Of a stretch of DNA of 64,000 bases, positions 10,119-19,542 are shown piece by piece. The notes beneath the pieces are model-generated. The model did no database searches. It saw nothing but the letters and a program-made list of their open reading frames with translations, and was not told where the DNA came from. Made by a program: the position numbers and the translations under genes. Origin of the DNA: Rhodoplanes sp046000175 (GTDB lineage: Bacteria; Pseudomonadota; Alphaproteobacteria; Rhizobiales; Xanthobacteraceae); the NCBI RefSeq assembly GCF_046000175.1, contig NZ_JBEOMB010000025.1:33107-97106 (forward strand), in the 5' to 3' direction. The stretch's first letter is position 1. The number at the start of each line of letters is the position of its first letter.

Positions 10119-12641
10119 TCAGAACTTGGTGCCGCCGCCGAACCGGAAGATCTGCTTCTTGTCGTAATCCGCGTAGGAGATCGGATAGGCGAGGTCGAAG
10201 CGCAGCGGACCGAACGGCGAGGCCCAGATCAGGCCGACACCGACCGACGAGCGGATCATGTTGTCGTCGCCATAGCAGGGCACGTTGGCCATCGGATTCT
10301 GCGTGTTGATGGCCTGGCCCGGGCAGGTCATCACCAGGCCACGCGCGGCCCAGGAGGTCGGCCCCTCGTAGTTGGTGAGCTGGCCGGCATCCGCGAACAC
10401 CGCGAGCTTCATGCCGAAGTCCTTCGGCGCGAAGAACAGGGGCGTCTGGACCTCGAGGTTGACGGCCCAGTACATCGAGCCGCCCAGCGCGTCCTGGTTG
10501 GTGCCCGGCGTGATGTCGCGCGGACCCCAGCCGGCCGTCTGGAAGCCACGCACCAGGTTCGGACCGCCCTGGAAGTGGTCGAGCATGCGCAGGCTCTCGC
10601 CGCCCCAGCCGGTCGCGAAGCCGCCCTGCACCCGGACCGAGCCGACGACGTCGGGCAGGATCTCGTTGTAGAGGCGGGTGTCGATGGTGGTCTTCGAGTA
10701 GTTCACGTCGCCGCCGACGCCGGCGAAGTCCTCGGACACGGTGACGAGCAGGCCGTTGGCCGGGTTCTTGTTGTTGTCGAGCGTGTTGTAGCTCAGCGTC
10801 GCGCCCAGGGCCGAGACGAAGACCGGGCCGTTGGCGAGCTCGCGCCGCACCGCCAGCGAAGCCTCGCCGTCGGCGTAGCAGTTCATGTTCGTTCCGACGC
10901 CCTGGTACGTCGTCGCCGGGCTCTGGCCATAGAACAGAGTGGTCGGGAACGAGTCGATCCAGTTCGGATTGAGGTTGTTACAGTTGTTGTAGGCGTTGGA
11001 GAGCTCGATCTCCTGACGGTAGCCGGTGTAGCGCGGCTGGATCGACAGGTTGTCGGTGATCGGAATGCCGAGCTTCAGGTTACCGCCGAGGGTGCTCGAC
11101 GTGTAGGAGTAGTAGCTCGTCGAGGTGGTCTCCTTGCCGAACACGTCGACACCGAAGGCCAGCCGCTGCCCCATCAGATAGGGCTCGACGAAGGACAGCT
11201 CGAAGCCGCGCGAGCGCTGCCCGTAGGTGAGCGAGGCGCGGGCCACGTGGCCGCGGCCGAGCAGGTTGCGCTCGCCGACGCTCACCTCGCCGATGAAGCC
11301 GTCCGCGGTCGAGTAGCCGCCGGAGACCGAGAATTCGCCGGTCGCCTGCTCTTCCACGTCGACGTTCACGATCACCCGGTCGGGCGCCGAGCCCGGCTCG
11401 TTGGTGATGCGGACGCTCTTGAAGTAGTTGAGGTTCTTGATGCGCCGCTCGGCCCGGTCGATGAGCGCCCGGTTGTAGGCGTCGCCCTCGACGATGTCGA
11501 ACTCGCGTCGGATCACGTAGTCGCGGGTGCGGGTGTTGCCGCGGATGTTGATCCGCTCGATATAGGCCCGCTGCCCCTCCTCCATCACGTAGACGACGTT
11601 GACGAGGCGGGCATTGAAGTCACGGTCGCCGCGCGGCCGGATGTTGGCGAACGGATAGCCGAGCTTGGCGACCTCGACGGTGAGATCCTCGACCGTCTTC
11701 TCGACCGCGTCGGCGTTGTAGACGCCGCCCGGCTTGGTCCGCAGCCGCGCGCGGAGCTGATCGACGTTGATGTTGCGGACCGACGACTGGATCTCGACCG
11801 AGCCGAACTTGTAGCGGTCGCCCTCGTCGATCGTGAAGGTGATGATGAAGCCCTTGCGGGACGGGTCGTACTCGGAGATCGCCGAGACCACGCGCACGTC
11901 GGCGAAGCCGCTGCGCAGGTAGAAGCGGCGGATCAGGTCGCGGTCGACCTCGACCCGGTCCGGATCGAAGATGTCGTTGCTCTTCAGCCACGACAGCCAA
12001 TTGGTCTCGCCGGTCTTGACGACGTCCTTGAGGCGCCAGTCGGAGAACGCCTTGTTGCCGACGAAGACGATCTTGGCGACGCCGGTCTTGCCGCCCTCGT
12101 CGACCTCGAAGACCAGATCGACGCGGCCGTTGGGCAGCTCGATGACCTTCGGCTCGACCCGGACGTCGTACCGGCCGGCGCGCTGATAGATGTCGACGAT
12201 GCGCTGGGTGTCGGCCTGGACGATGGCGCGCGAGAAGGTGCCGCGCGGCTTCGACTGCACCTCGGTCGAGAGCTGCTCGTCCTTGATCTTGCGGTTGCCT
12301 TCGAAGGCCACGCGATTGAGAACCTGGTTCTCCACCACGGTGACCACGATGCGTCCGCCCGACGGGGTGATCCGCACATCCTGGAAGAGGCCCGTCGCGT
12401 AGAGCGACTTGAGGGCCTCGTCGATCTTCGCGGCATCGAGACGCTCGCCCGGTCCGGTCCTGAAGTAGGACCGGATCGTATCGGCCTCGACGCGCCGATT
12501 GCCCTCGACGACGATCTGCGACGCCGACTGCGCTTGGACCGGCGTGACCGACACGGTCGCGACGACCCCCGCCGTGAACGTCTGAGCGACCATCAAGGCG
12601 ATCGCGAAAAACGTCCGATTTGCCTTCAACCCCAGTGCCAT
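10119..12641 (-). CDS. bamA: Outer membrane protein assembly factor BamA
   Basis: Central subunit of the BAM complex that inserts beta-barrel proteins into the outer membrane. The 840-residue precursor has a signal peptide (cleavage near PVQAQSAS), five POTRA domains (about residues 40-440) and a C-terminal 16-stranded barrel ending in phenylalanine (RFGGGTKF), which is itself a BAM recognition signal. The barrel motif around FRTGPGERLD belongs to POTRA1, and LVRGFQTAGWGPRD is the conserved VRGF/Y lid-lock region. It lies between rseP and lpxD, as in most alphaproteobacteria. Confidence 0.96.
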   Translation of the reverse strand: MALGLKANRTFFAIALMVAQTFTAGVVATVSVTPVQAQSASQIVVEGNRRVEADTIRSYFRTGPGERLDAAKIDEALKSLYATGLFQDVRITPSGGRIVVTVVENQVLNRVAFEGNRKIKDEQLSTEVQSKPRGTFSRAIVQADTQRIVDIYQRAGRYDVRVEPKVIELPNGRVDLVFEVDEGGKTGVAKIVFVGNKAFSDWRLKDVVKTGETNWLSWLKSNDIFDPDRVEVDRDLIRRFYLRSGFADVRVVSAISEYDPSRKGFIITFTIDEGDRYKFGSVEIQSSVRNINVDQLRARLRTKPGGVYNADAVEKTVEDLTVEVAKLGYPFANIRPRGDRDFNARLVNVVYVMEEGQRAYIERINIRGNTRTRDYVIRREFDIVEGDAYNRALIDRAERRIKNLNYFKSVRITNEPGSAPDRVIVNVDVEEQATGEFSVSGGYSTADGFIGEVSVGERNLLGRGHVARASLTYGQRSRGFELSFVEPYLMGQRLAFGVDVFGKETTSTSYYSYTSSTLGGNLKLGIPITDNLSIQPRYTGYRQEIELSNAYNNCNNLNPNWIDSFPTTLFYGQSPATTYQGVGTNMNCYADGEASLAVRRELANGPVFVSALGATLSYNTLDNNKNPANGLLVTVSEDFAGVGGDVNYSKTTIDTRLYNEILPDVVGSVRVQGGFATGWGGESLRMLDHFQGGPNLVRGFQTAGWGPRDITPGTNQDALGGSMYWAVNLEVQTPLFFAPKDFGMKLAVFADAGQLTNYEGPTSWAARGLVMTCPGQAINTQNPMANVPCYGDDNMIRSSVGVGLIWASPFGPLRFDLAYPISYADYDKKQIFRFGGGTKF

Positions 12642-12782
12642 ACGCTATGGGCCCCCAAAAGAATCCCCACCACCGCCCGTCGCGAACGATTCCGCCTCCG
12701 CTTGTATCGGCTTTAGCCACCGCTGGGAACAGAGAGTCCCCCCAGACCCTCCATTTGGGCGCCCCCAGTGGCCGTCACGTCA

Positions 12783-12813
12783 CACATTATGGCAGACTTG
12801 TGCGCACATTATG
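12783..12813. repeat. Two direct repeats CACATTATG, 22 bp apart
   Basis: CACATTATG occurs at 12783-12791 and 12805-12813, exactly 22 bp apart (about two helical turns). The second copy overlaps the rseP stop codon, and both are about 140-170 bp upstream of bamA. The spacing would fit a dimeric regulator, but nothing identifies one. Confidence 0.3.
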
Positions 12814-13960
12814 ACGAGGCCAAGTGCAGGATATCGTTAAAGGTTGCGAAGATCATGAGCATGATCACGAGAGCGAAGCCGATGCGGAAGCCGACCTCCT
12901 GGGCGCGCTCGGACAGGGGCCGGCCACGCACCGCCTCGATCGCGTAGAACACGAGGTGCCCGCCGTCGAGCAGCGGCACCGGGAACAGGTTGAGGAGACC
13001 GATCGACACCGACAGCACCGCCGCCAGATGCATCAGGGCGACGAATCCCACCGACGCCACCTGACCCGAGACCTGGGCGATGCGAATCGGGCCACCGAGC
13101 TGGTCGGCGCTCTCCCGGCCGACGACGATGCCGCCGATGTAGCCGAGCGTCCGCTCGACGATGAACCAGGTCTCCCCGACACCCATCCACGCCGCCCGGA
13201 GCGGGCCGGCAGTCTCCAGCTTGACGTCCTCGGCGGCCATCGAGCGGGTGATTCCGAGCACGCCCTGGCGATGGGTGTTGCCGAAATTATCCTTGATCTC
13301 CCGCAGCGTCGGCACGACCGACAGGGTCACGGGCGCGCCGCCGCGGTCGACCTCGACGCGCAGCGTCTGGCCGGCCGAGCCGCCGACGATGCGCTGCATG
13401 TCGGAGAAGCTCTCGATCCGCCGGCCGTCGATCGCGCGGACCACGTCGCCGACCGCGAAGCCGGCCGCCTCGGCGGCGCTCCCGGTCTGGATCGTATCCA
13501 CGCGCGGGCTCGTGACCTGCTTGCCGTGGAACATGAAGATGCCGGCGAAGATGACGATGGCGAGAAGGAAATTCGCCAGCGGACCGGCGACCACGACGGC
13601 CGCCCGCGCGCCCACCGACTGGCCCGGGAAGGTCTGCCGCTTCTCGGCCTCGGAGAGGCCCGACAGGGCATCCTGGTCGGGCACGCTCGCCGCGTTCTCG
13701 TCGCCGAAGAACTTGACGTAGCCGCCGAGCGGGATCGCCGAGAGCTTCCAGCGGGTGCCGCTGCGGTCGTCGAAGCCGACGATCTCGGGACCGAATCCGA
13801 TCGAGAATGTCAGCACCTTAATACCGTTCCACTTGGCGATCAGGTAGTGCCCGAGCTCGTGGAAAAACACCACGATGGTGAGCACGAACAGGAACGGGAT
13901 CAGGTAGCCGAGGAAGCCGAGGCCGAGATCGTTGATCGACGCGAGCAGATTGGATCCCAT
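12809..13960 (-). CDS. rseP: RIP metalloprotease RseP (site-2 protease)
   Basis: Integral-membrane zinc protease that cuts anti-sigma factors and signal-peptide remnants within the membrane. The 383-residue protein has HELGH in the first transmembrane helix (zinc and catalytic Glu), a periplasmic PDZ domain in the middle (around AEAAGFAVGDVVRAIDG), and the LLDGGH motif near the C-terminus that supplies the third zinc ligand. The start at 13960 has GAGG 7 bp upstream; an alternative ATG at 14005 has no clear ribosome site. It is placed between dxr and bamA. Confidence 0.95.
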   Translation of the reverse strand: MGSNLLASINDLGLGFLGYLIPFLFVLTIVVFFHELGHYLIAKWNGIKVLTFSIGFGPEIVGFDDRSGTRWKLSAIPLGGYVKFFGDENAASVPDQDALSGLSEAEKRQTFPGQSVGARAAVVVAGPLANFLLAIVIFAGIFMFHGKQVTSPRVDTIQTGSAAEAAGFAVGDVVRAIDGRRIESFSDMQRIVGGSAGQTLRVEVDRGGAPVTLSVVPTLREIKDNFGNTHRQGVLGITRSMAAEDVKLETAGPLRAAWMGVGETWFIVERTLGYIGGIVVGRESADQLGGPIRIAQVSGQVASVGFVALMHLAAVLSVSIGLLNLFPVPLLDGGHLVFYAIEAVRGRPLSERAQEVGFRIGFALVIMLMIFATFNDILHLASS

Positions 13961-14017
13961 CACGACCTCGTCGGGGGTTGTGGGACGGACACGACCGTCC
14001 ACCATTTGTTAATCTTG

Positions 14018-15238
14018 CTAGAATGCCTTTGCGGCGATTTCCGGCAAGAGGTCGCGGGCGAGCGATCTGGCCGTATGGTCAACGGCCACCGCCTCGTCGG
14101 GATCGGCCGGCTCGCGCAGCACGCCGCGGGCGGCGCTCGCGTCGAGCGTCGCCTCGACCAGGGCGGCGATGTGCGGAAAGCCGATCTTGCGGTCGAGGAA
14201 CGCCGCGACCGCGATCTCGTTGGCGGCGTTCAGCACGGTCGGCGCCCCCTGCCCGGTCGTCAGCGCCGCCTTGGCGAGCCGCAACGCCGGGAACCGCACC
14301 TCGTCGGGCGCCTCGAAGGTCAGGTTGGCGAGCTTGTCGAAGGACAGCCGGGTCGCCCCCGCCATCCGGGCCGGCCAGGCGAGGCAATGGGCGATCGGCA
14401 CCCGCATGTCGGGCGGGCCGATCTGGGCCACCATCGACCCGTCGACGAACTCGATGCCGCCGTGGACGATCGACTGCGGATGCACCAGCACGTCGATCTC
14501 GTCGGCGGAGGCCGCGAACAGGTGGTGTGCCTCGATGATCTCGAGGCCCTTGTTCATCATCGAGGCCGAGTCGATGGTGATCTTCGGCCCCATCGACCAG
14601 TTCGGGTGCTTGAGCGCCTCCTCGACGGTCGCCTGGCGGATTCGCTCGATCGGCCAGGTGCGGAACGGTCCGCCCGAAGCCGTGATGATGATGCGGGCGA
14701 CCTCGGCGCGGCGGCCGGAGGCGAGCGACTGGAACACCGCGTTGTGCTCGGAATCGACCGGCAGCACGGTGGCGCCGGCCGCCGCGGCCCGCCGCATGAA
14801 CAGGGTGCCGGCGCAGACCAGGCACTCCTTGTTGGCGAGCGCCACGATGGCGCCGCGGTCGGCGGCGGCGAGGGTCGGCTTCAGGCTGGCGGCGCCCGTG
14901 ATGGCGGCCATCACCCAGTCGGCGGGCCGGCGCGCCGCCTCGACCAGCGCCTCGGGCCCCGCCCCCGCCTCGATGCCGCTGCCGGACAGCTCGCGCTTGA
15001 GGTCTTCGTAGAGGGCCGGATCGGCGACGGCGGCGAACCTCGCCCCGAGCTCGCGGGCGAGCGCGGCGAGCGCCGCGGCGTTCCTCGCGGCCGTCACGGC
15101 CTCGACCCGGTAGCGGTCGCGGGCGCGACGGATCAGGTCGACGGTCGACGATCCGATCGAGCCGGTCGCCCCGAGCAGCGTCACGCTGCGCTCCACGGGG
15201 GCGACGGCCGGCGTCATGTCATAGGGAACGGGGCTCAT
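14018..15238 (-). CDS. dxr: 1-deoxy-D-xylulose-5-phosphate reductoisomerase
   Basis: Second enzyme of the MEP isoprenoid pathway; it converts DXP to MEP with NADPH. The 406-residue product has the Rossmann motif LLGATGSIGSSTVDL, the metal- and substrate-binding LPVDSEHNAVFQSL, the flexible-loop region with SGGPF, and WSMGPKITIDSASMMNKGLE. The start is uncertain: ATG 15238 is used, but ATG 15217 would also give a full enzyme, and neither has a strong ribosome site. It lies just after cdsA and uppS, so isoprenoid supply and its use are encoded together. Confidence 0.95.
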   Translation of the reverse strand: MSPVPYDMTPAVAPVERSVTLLGATGSIGSSTVDLIRRARDRYRVEAVTAARNAAALAALARELGARFAAVADPALYEDLKRELSGSGIEAGAGPEALVEAARRPADWVMAAITGAASLKPTLAAADRGAIVALANKECLVCAGTLFMRRAAAAGATVLPVDSEHNAVFQSLASGRRAEVARIIITASGGPFRTWPIERIRQATVEEALKHPNWSMGPKITIDSASMMNKGLEIIEAHHLFAASADEIDVLVHPQSIVHGGIEFVDGSMVAQIGPPDMRVPIAHCLAWPARMAGATRLSFDKLANLTFEAPDEVRFPALRLAKAALTTGQGAPTVLNAANEIAVAAFLDRKIGFPHIAALVEATLDASAARGVLREPADPDEAVAVDHTARSLARDLLPEIAAKAF

Positions 15239-15285
15239 GTCGATACACCAGAACAATCACCAGACGAGCAATCACGCGAGCGGTG

Positions 15286-15308
15286 GTCACCGCAACCATC
15301 GGTGACCG
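15286..15308. repeat. Inverted repeat in the dxr leader
   Basis: GGTCACCG-N7-CGGTGACC is a perfect 8-bp inverted repeat 48-70 bp upstream of the chosen dxr start and 25 bp after the cdsA stop. It could be a hairpin in the mRNA or an operator. Confidence 0.3.
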
Positions 15309-15332
15309 CAAGGGCCATTACGAGAGTTGCCC

Positions 15333-16193
15333 TCACCAGACCAGCAGTCCCTGCGCCGCGCCGTCGAGGCCGCCGCGCATCGCCCCGAGCAGGGCGGCCG
15401 TCCCGGCGGCGGCCAGGAAGCCGTCGAGCCGGTCCATCAGGCCCCCGTGTCCCGGAATGATCCGGCTGGAATCCTTGACCCCGAAGCGCCGCTTGACGGC
15501 CGACTCGAAGAGGTCGCCGGCCTGCGAGACGGCGGACAGTACCAAGGCGAGGGCCGCCACGGCGAGGAGATTCGGAACCCCGGCGAGCGCCGCGACGAGA
15601 AGTCCGGCGACCACGCCGCCGGCCGCCCCGGTGATGCCGCCCGACCAGGTCTTGCCCGGGCTGATCGAGGGGGCGAGCTTCGGACCGCCGAAGGTGCGGC
15701 CGCCGAAATAGGCGAGCACGTCGGTCGCCCACACCACGGCGAACAGGAAGAAGATGGCCGTCACGCCCCACACGGCATCGGCCCGCAGCACCACCGGGCC
15801 GGCCAGCACCAGGCCCGCATAGGCGAGCCCGCCGACGCACCAGGCGCGCCGCTCGGCGAACCACACGGCCATGGCGACGAGACCACCCGCGAGAACCAGC
15901 ACGGCGAGGCCCGGATGCCCCAGGCCGGCCACCAGCCCGGCGAAGGCCAGCGTCCCGGCTCCGACCGCCTGCGGGTTCCGCGGCAGGCCGAGGATCTCGG
16001 ACGCCCACTCCCAGTGCACGCCGATCGCCGCCACGGTCCAGAACAGGACGAACGGCCAGCCGCCGACCAGCACGGCGCCGATCGCCAGCGGCGCCAGCAC
16101 CACGGCGGAGACGACGCGGATCAGCGTGTCGCTGCGTTTCTTGGCAGATGAATCGGGGATGGCAGTCGAGTTCGCGTCATCGGGCACGGTCAC
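15333..16193 (-). CDS. cdsA: Phosphatidate cytidylyltransferase
   Basis: Makes CDP-diacylglycerol from phosphatidic acid and CTP for phospholipid synthesis. The 286-residue protein is very hydrophobic, with about eight membrane segments. The CdsA signature lies near the C-terminus: SAVKRRFGVKDSS followed by IPGHGGLMDRLDG. The start is GTG 16193, whose GTGA overlaps the uppS stop codon by four bases; the frame upstream of it is only a shadow of uppS. This is a case where the long open frame misleads about the start. Confidence 0.93.
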   Translation of the reverse strand: MTVPDDANSTAIPDSSAKKRSDTLIRVVSAVVLAPLAIGAVLVGGWPFVLFWTVAAIGVHWEWASEILGLPRNPQAVGAGTLAFAGLVAGLGHPGLAVLVLAGGLVAMAVWFAERRAWCVGGLAYAGLVLAGPVVLRADAVWGVTAIFFLFAVVWATDVLAYFGGRTFGGPKLAPSISPGKTWSGGITGAAGGVVAGLLVAALAGVPNLLAVAALALVLSAVSQAGDLFESAVKRRFGVKDSSRIIPGHGGLMDRLDGFLAAAGTAALLGAMRGGLDGAAQGLLVW

Positions 16194-16963
16194 GTTCCGG
16201 CGCCCGCCGCCGCCAGGCCGCCGAACCGACGTTCGCGTCGCCGGTACTCGGCGATCGCGCCCTCGAGGGCGGCCTGGTCGAACTCGGGCCAGTAGAGGGG
16301 CACGAACACCAGCTCGCTGTAGGCGGCCTGCCACAGGAGGAAGTTGGACAGGCGCTGCTCGCCGCTGGTGCGGATGATGAGGTCGGGATCGGGGATGTCG
16401 GGGGCGTCGAGGCGCGAGGAGATCAGCTCGGCCGTGATCGCCTCCGGGGCGAGGCGGCCGGCCGCGACCTCGGCCGCGAGGCGCTGCGCCGCGCGGGCGA
16501 TCTCCTGGCGCGAGCCGTAGTTGAAGGCGACGACGAGGACGAGGCCGGTGTTGGCGCGGGTCAGGTCCTCGGCCTCGCGCAGCAGGCCGGCGATGTCGGG
16601 CGAGAGCGTCGTGCGCTCGCCGATCACCCGCACCTTCACGTTGCTCTTGTGCAGGTCGACGAGGTCGTTGCGGATGAAGCGCCGCAGGAGACCCATCAGG
16701 TCGCTGATCTCGGACGGCGGCCGCGACCAGTTCTCCGACGAGAACGAGAAGATGGTGAGGATGCCGATGCCCAGCGCACCGGCCGCCCGCACGGTGCGCC
16801 GCAGCGCCTCGACGCCGCGGCGATGACCTTCGCGGCGCGGCAGGCCGCGCTGCGCCGCCCACCGTCCGTTGCCGTCCATGATCACTGCGACGTGCCGCGG
16901 CGCGGCACAGCCCGGTCCGGGCCCGCCGCGTGCCGCCTCCGACGTCGTCACGGCCGTGGACAT
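16190..16963 (-). CDS. uppS: Isoprenyl transferase (undecaprenyl diphosphate synthase)
   Basis: Elongates farnesyl diphosphate with isopentenyl units to undecaprenyl diphosphate, the lipid carrier for peptidoglycan and O-antigen. The 257-residue product carries the catalytic VAVIMDGNGRWA motif near residue 27, FSFSSENWSRP, and the C-terminal DLIIRTSGEQRLSNFLLWQ with the metal-binding Glu region further on (YSELVFVPLYWPEF). It is translationally coupled to cdsA. Confidence 0.95.
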   Translation of the reverse strand: MSTAVTTSEAARGGPGPGCAAPRHVAVIMDGNGRWAAQRGLPRREGHRRGVEALRRTVRAAGALGIGILTIFSFSSENWSRPPSEISDLMGLLRRFIRNDLVDLHKSNVKVRVIGERTTLSPDIAGLLREAEDLTRANTGLVLVVAFNYGSRQEIARAAQRLAAEVAAGRLAPEAITAELISSRLDAPDIPDPDLIIRTSGEQRLSNFLLWQAAYSELVFVPLYWPEFDQAALEGAIAEYRRRERRFGGLAAAGAGT

Positions 16964-17022
16964 GGCTCGGCTCCGGGCGCCCCGATCACAACGTCATCCA
17001 CCCCCTCACCCCGCGCGCCGGG

Positions 17023-17583
17023 CTAGACCGTCATGACCTCTTTTTCCTTGGTGGCGAGCGCGTGGTCGATGTCGGCGATCGCCTGGTCGGTGGCCTTCTG
17101 GACCTCCTCGGACATGCGCTCGTGATCGTCGCGACCGATCTTGCCGTCCTTGTCGAGCTTCTTCAGGACCTCCATGCCGTCGCGCCGGACGTGACGCACC
17201 GCGACACGGGCCGTCTCCGCGTACTTGTGGGCGACCTTGACCAGCTCCTTGCGGCGCTCCTCGTTGAGCTCCGGCACGCGCAGGCGGATCACCTGGCCTT
17301 CGGTGTTCGGCGTCAAGCCGATATTGGCGGCGACGATCGCCTTCTCGACCGCGTGGACGGCCGACTTGTCCCACACCTGCACGCTGATCAGCCGGGGCTC
17401 CGGCACGCTGATCGAGGCGAGCTGGTTGAGCGGCATGTGGCTGCCGTAGACCTCGGCCTGGACGTGATCGAGGAGAGCCGTCGAGGCGCGGCCGGTGCGC
17501 AGGCCGCCGAGCTCCTGCTTGAGCACCCCGATGGCGCCCTGCATGCGGCGCTTCAGCTCGTTGATGTCGTAGGTCTCGCTCAT
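17023..17583 (-). CDS. frr: Ribosome recycling factor
   Basis: Splits post-termination ribosomes together with EF-G. The 186-residue protein has the family N-terminus (MQGAIGVLKQELGGLRTGRA), the hinge with SISVPEPRLISVQVWD and the C-terminal helix ending in DHALATKEKEVMTV. ATG 17583 is preferred because GGAG sits 8 bp upstream; a GTG at 17589 would add two residues. It follows pyrH after 155 bp in the conserved rpsB-tsf-pyrH-frr order. Confidence 0.96.
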   Translation of the reverse strand: MSETYDINELKRRMQGAIGVLKQELGGLRTGRASTALLDHVQAEVYGSHMPLNQLASISVPEPRLISVQVWDKSAVHAVEKAIVAANIGLTPNTEGQVIRLRVPELNEERRKELVKVAHKYAETARVAVRHVRRDGMEVLKKLDKDGKIGRDDHERMSEEVQKATDQAIADIDHALATKEKEVMTV

Positions 17584-17738
17584 CGACACTTCTCCAGAAG
17601 CGATGCCGCCGGATCCGAGCGGGACTCGGATTCTTCGGGCGCGCCGCTCGCTATGAACGCTAGGGACGCTGCGAACCCGGAAGGCATCGCGGTCTCGCCG
17701 GTGGCCCCGCCGTCGTCGGGATCGCGTGCGCCCGCACG

Positions 17739-18455
17739 TCAGCCGCCGACGATGGTGGCGCGACCGGCTCCTCGCAAGACCGACTCGACGGCCCCCGGCT
17801 CGCGGATCGAGAACACGATGATAGGGATGCGATGGTCCCGGGCAAGGGAAAACGCGGTCAGATCCATGACCCCGAGGCGCTTCTCGATCGCCTCGTCGAG
17901 GCCGAGACGGTCGTAGCGCACCGCGGTCGGATCACGCTTGGGATCGGCGCTGTAGACGCCGTCCACATTGGTCGCCTTGAGCACCGCCTCGGCGCCCATC
18001 TCGGCGGCGCGCAGCACCGCCGTGGTGTCGGTCGTGAAGAACGGATTGCCGGTGCCGGCGGCGAACAGGACGATGCGGCCGTCGTCGAGATGGCGGCGCG
18101 CGGCGCGACGCTCGTAGGTCTCGCAGACCTGCGGCATGGCGATCGCCGAGACGGTGCGGGCGCGCCCGCCGAGCCGCTCGATCGCCGACTCGAGCGCCAG
18201 CGCGTTCATCACGGTCGCCAGCATCCCCATCACGTCGGCGATGGTGCGGTCGGCGCCGTGCGAGGCGGCGGTGGCGCCGCGCAGAAGATTGCCGCCGCCG
18301 ACGACGACGCCGAGCGTGACGCCGAGCGCCTGGGCGGCGATCAGGTCGGCGGCGAAGCGATCGACCGTGTCGAGATCGATGCCGTGCGGCTCGGTGCCGG
18401 CGAGCGCCTCGCCCGAGAGCTTGACGATGACCCGACGATACGGCGCCGACGACAT
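17739..18455 (-). CDS. pyrH: Uridylate kinase
   Basis: Phosphorylates UMP to UDP with ATP in pyrimidine synthesis. It is a 238-residue amino-acid-kinase-fold enzyme with VIVKLSGEALAG at the N-terminus, the glycine loop GVVVGGGNLLRG, the ATP and UMP site GTGNPFFTTDTTAVLRAAE, and KATNVDGVYSADPK. The position between tsf and frr is diagnostic. Confidence 0.96.
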   Translation of the reverse strand: MSSAPYRRVIVKLSGEALAGTEPHGIDLDTVDRFAADLIAAQALGVTLGVVVGGGNLLRGATAASHGADRTIADVMGMLATVMNALALESAIERLGGRARTVSAIAMPQVCETYERRAARRHLDDGRIVLFAAGTGNPFFTTDTTAVLRAAEMGAEAVLKATNVDGVYSADPKRDPTAVRYDRLGLDEAIEKRLGVMDLTAFSLARDHRIPIIVFSIREPGAVESVLRGAGRATIVGG

Positions 18456-18587
18456 GTGACCTCCCCCGCGCAGCCGCTCGACCTCGCGTGACGATCTCGG
18501 GTGAGACGAGTTCGTCCGGTGGTGTCGAGCCGCGACCTCATGTGACGACGCGGCCCGTAGGCCGCGCCGCGATCACGATCGAGGAGA

Positions 18588-19511
18588 TCAGCCCTGCCCG
18601 GCCGCGGCCGCGACCTCGGCGGCGAAGTCCGACTCCTTGCGCTCGATGCCCTCGCCGAGGGCGTAGCGCACGAAGCCCGTCACCTTGATGGCGCCGCCGA
18701 CCTTGCCCTCGGCCTCCTTGAGGGCCTGGGCGACGGTCTTGCCGGTGTCGTGGATGTAGGGCTGATCGAGCAGGCAGACTTCCTTGTAGAAGGTCTTGAT
18801 GCCGGACTCGGCGATCTTCTCGATCACCTTGTCGGGCTTGCCCTGCTGCCGCGCCTTGTCGGCCAGCACTTCCTTCTCGCGCGCCACCACGGCCGGATCG
18901 ACGCCGGACTCGTCGACCGCCAGCGGGTTCGACGCGGCGATGTGCATGGCGACGAGACGGCCGAGCGCGACCAGCTCGTCGGCCTTGCCGGGCGACTCCA
19001 GCGCGACGATCACGCCGATCTTGCCGAGGCCCTCGCCGACCGACGAATGCACGTACTGGCCGATGGCGCCCTGCGACACCTCGAGGCCGGCGGCGCGGCG
19101 CAGCGTCATGTTCTCGCCGATCGTCGCGATGGCCGAGGACAGCGCCTCGGCGATCGTCGTGTCACCGACCTTGGCGGCGGCGATTTTCTCGATGTCGGTG
19201 CCGACGTCGAGCGCCACCTGGGCGACCATGCGGACGAGACCCTGGAACAGGTCGTTGCGGGCGACGAAGTCGGTCTCCGAGTTGACCTCGACGACGACCC
19301 CCTTCTTGTCCTTGACGGCGACGCCAATCAGGCCCTCGGCGGCGATGCGGCCGGCCTTCTTGGCAGCCTTGGCGAGGCCCTTCTTGCGCAGCCAGTCGAC
19401 CGCCGCCTCGAGGTCGCCGTTGGTCTCGCCGAGGGCGGCCTTGCAGTCCATCATGCCCGCGCCGGTCTTGTCGCGGAGCTCTTTCACCAAGGAAGCGCTG
19501 ATGTTCGCCAT
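18588..19511 (-). CDS. tsf: Translation elongation factor Ts
   Basis: Exchanges GDP for GTP on EF-Tu. The 307-residue protein starts MANISASLVKELRDKTGAGM and carries the core motifs DCKAALGETNGDLEAAVDWL and VVEVNSETDFVARND. The C-terminal part has FYKEVCLLDQPYIHD. The start at 19511 is the family start; the long upstream frame runs through the repeat-rich leader and is not coding. Confidence 0.97.
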   Translation of the reverse strand: MANISASLVKELRDKTGAGMMDCKAALGETNGDLEAAVDWLRKKGLAKAAKKAGRIAAEGLIGVAVKDKKGVVVEVNSETDFVARNDLFQGLVRMVAQVALDVGTDIEKIAAAKVGDTTIAEALSSAIATIGENMTLRRAAGLEVSQGAIGQYVHSSVGEGLGKIGVIVALESPGKADELVALGRLVAMHIAASNPLAVDESGVDPAVVAREKEVLADKARQQGKPDKVIEKIAESGIKTFYKEVCLLDQPYIHDTGKTVAQALKEAEGKVGGAIKVTGFVRYALGEGIERKESDFAAEVAAAAGQG

Positions 19512-19542
19512 CTCGAATTGTCCTCTGGACGGGACGCTCGCG

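Noticed and set aside
15333..16862. A uppS-cdsA fusion protein
   Set aside because: The upstream part is an out-of-frame shadow of uppS. GTG 16193 overlaps the uppS stop and gives a normal CdsA.
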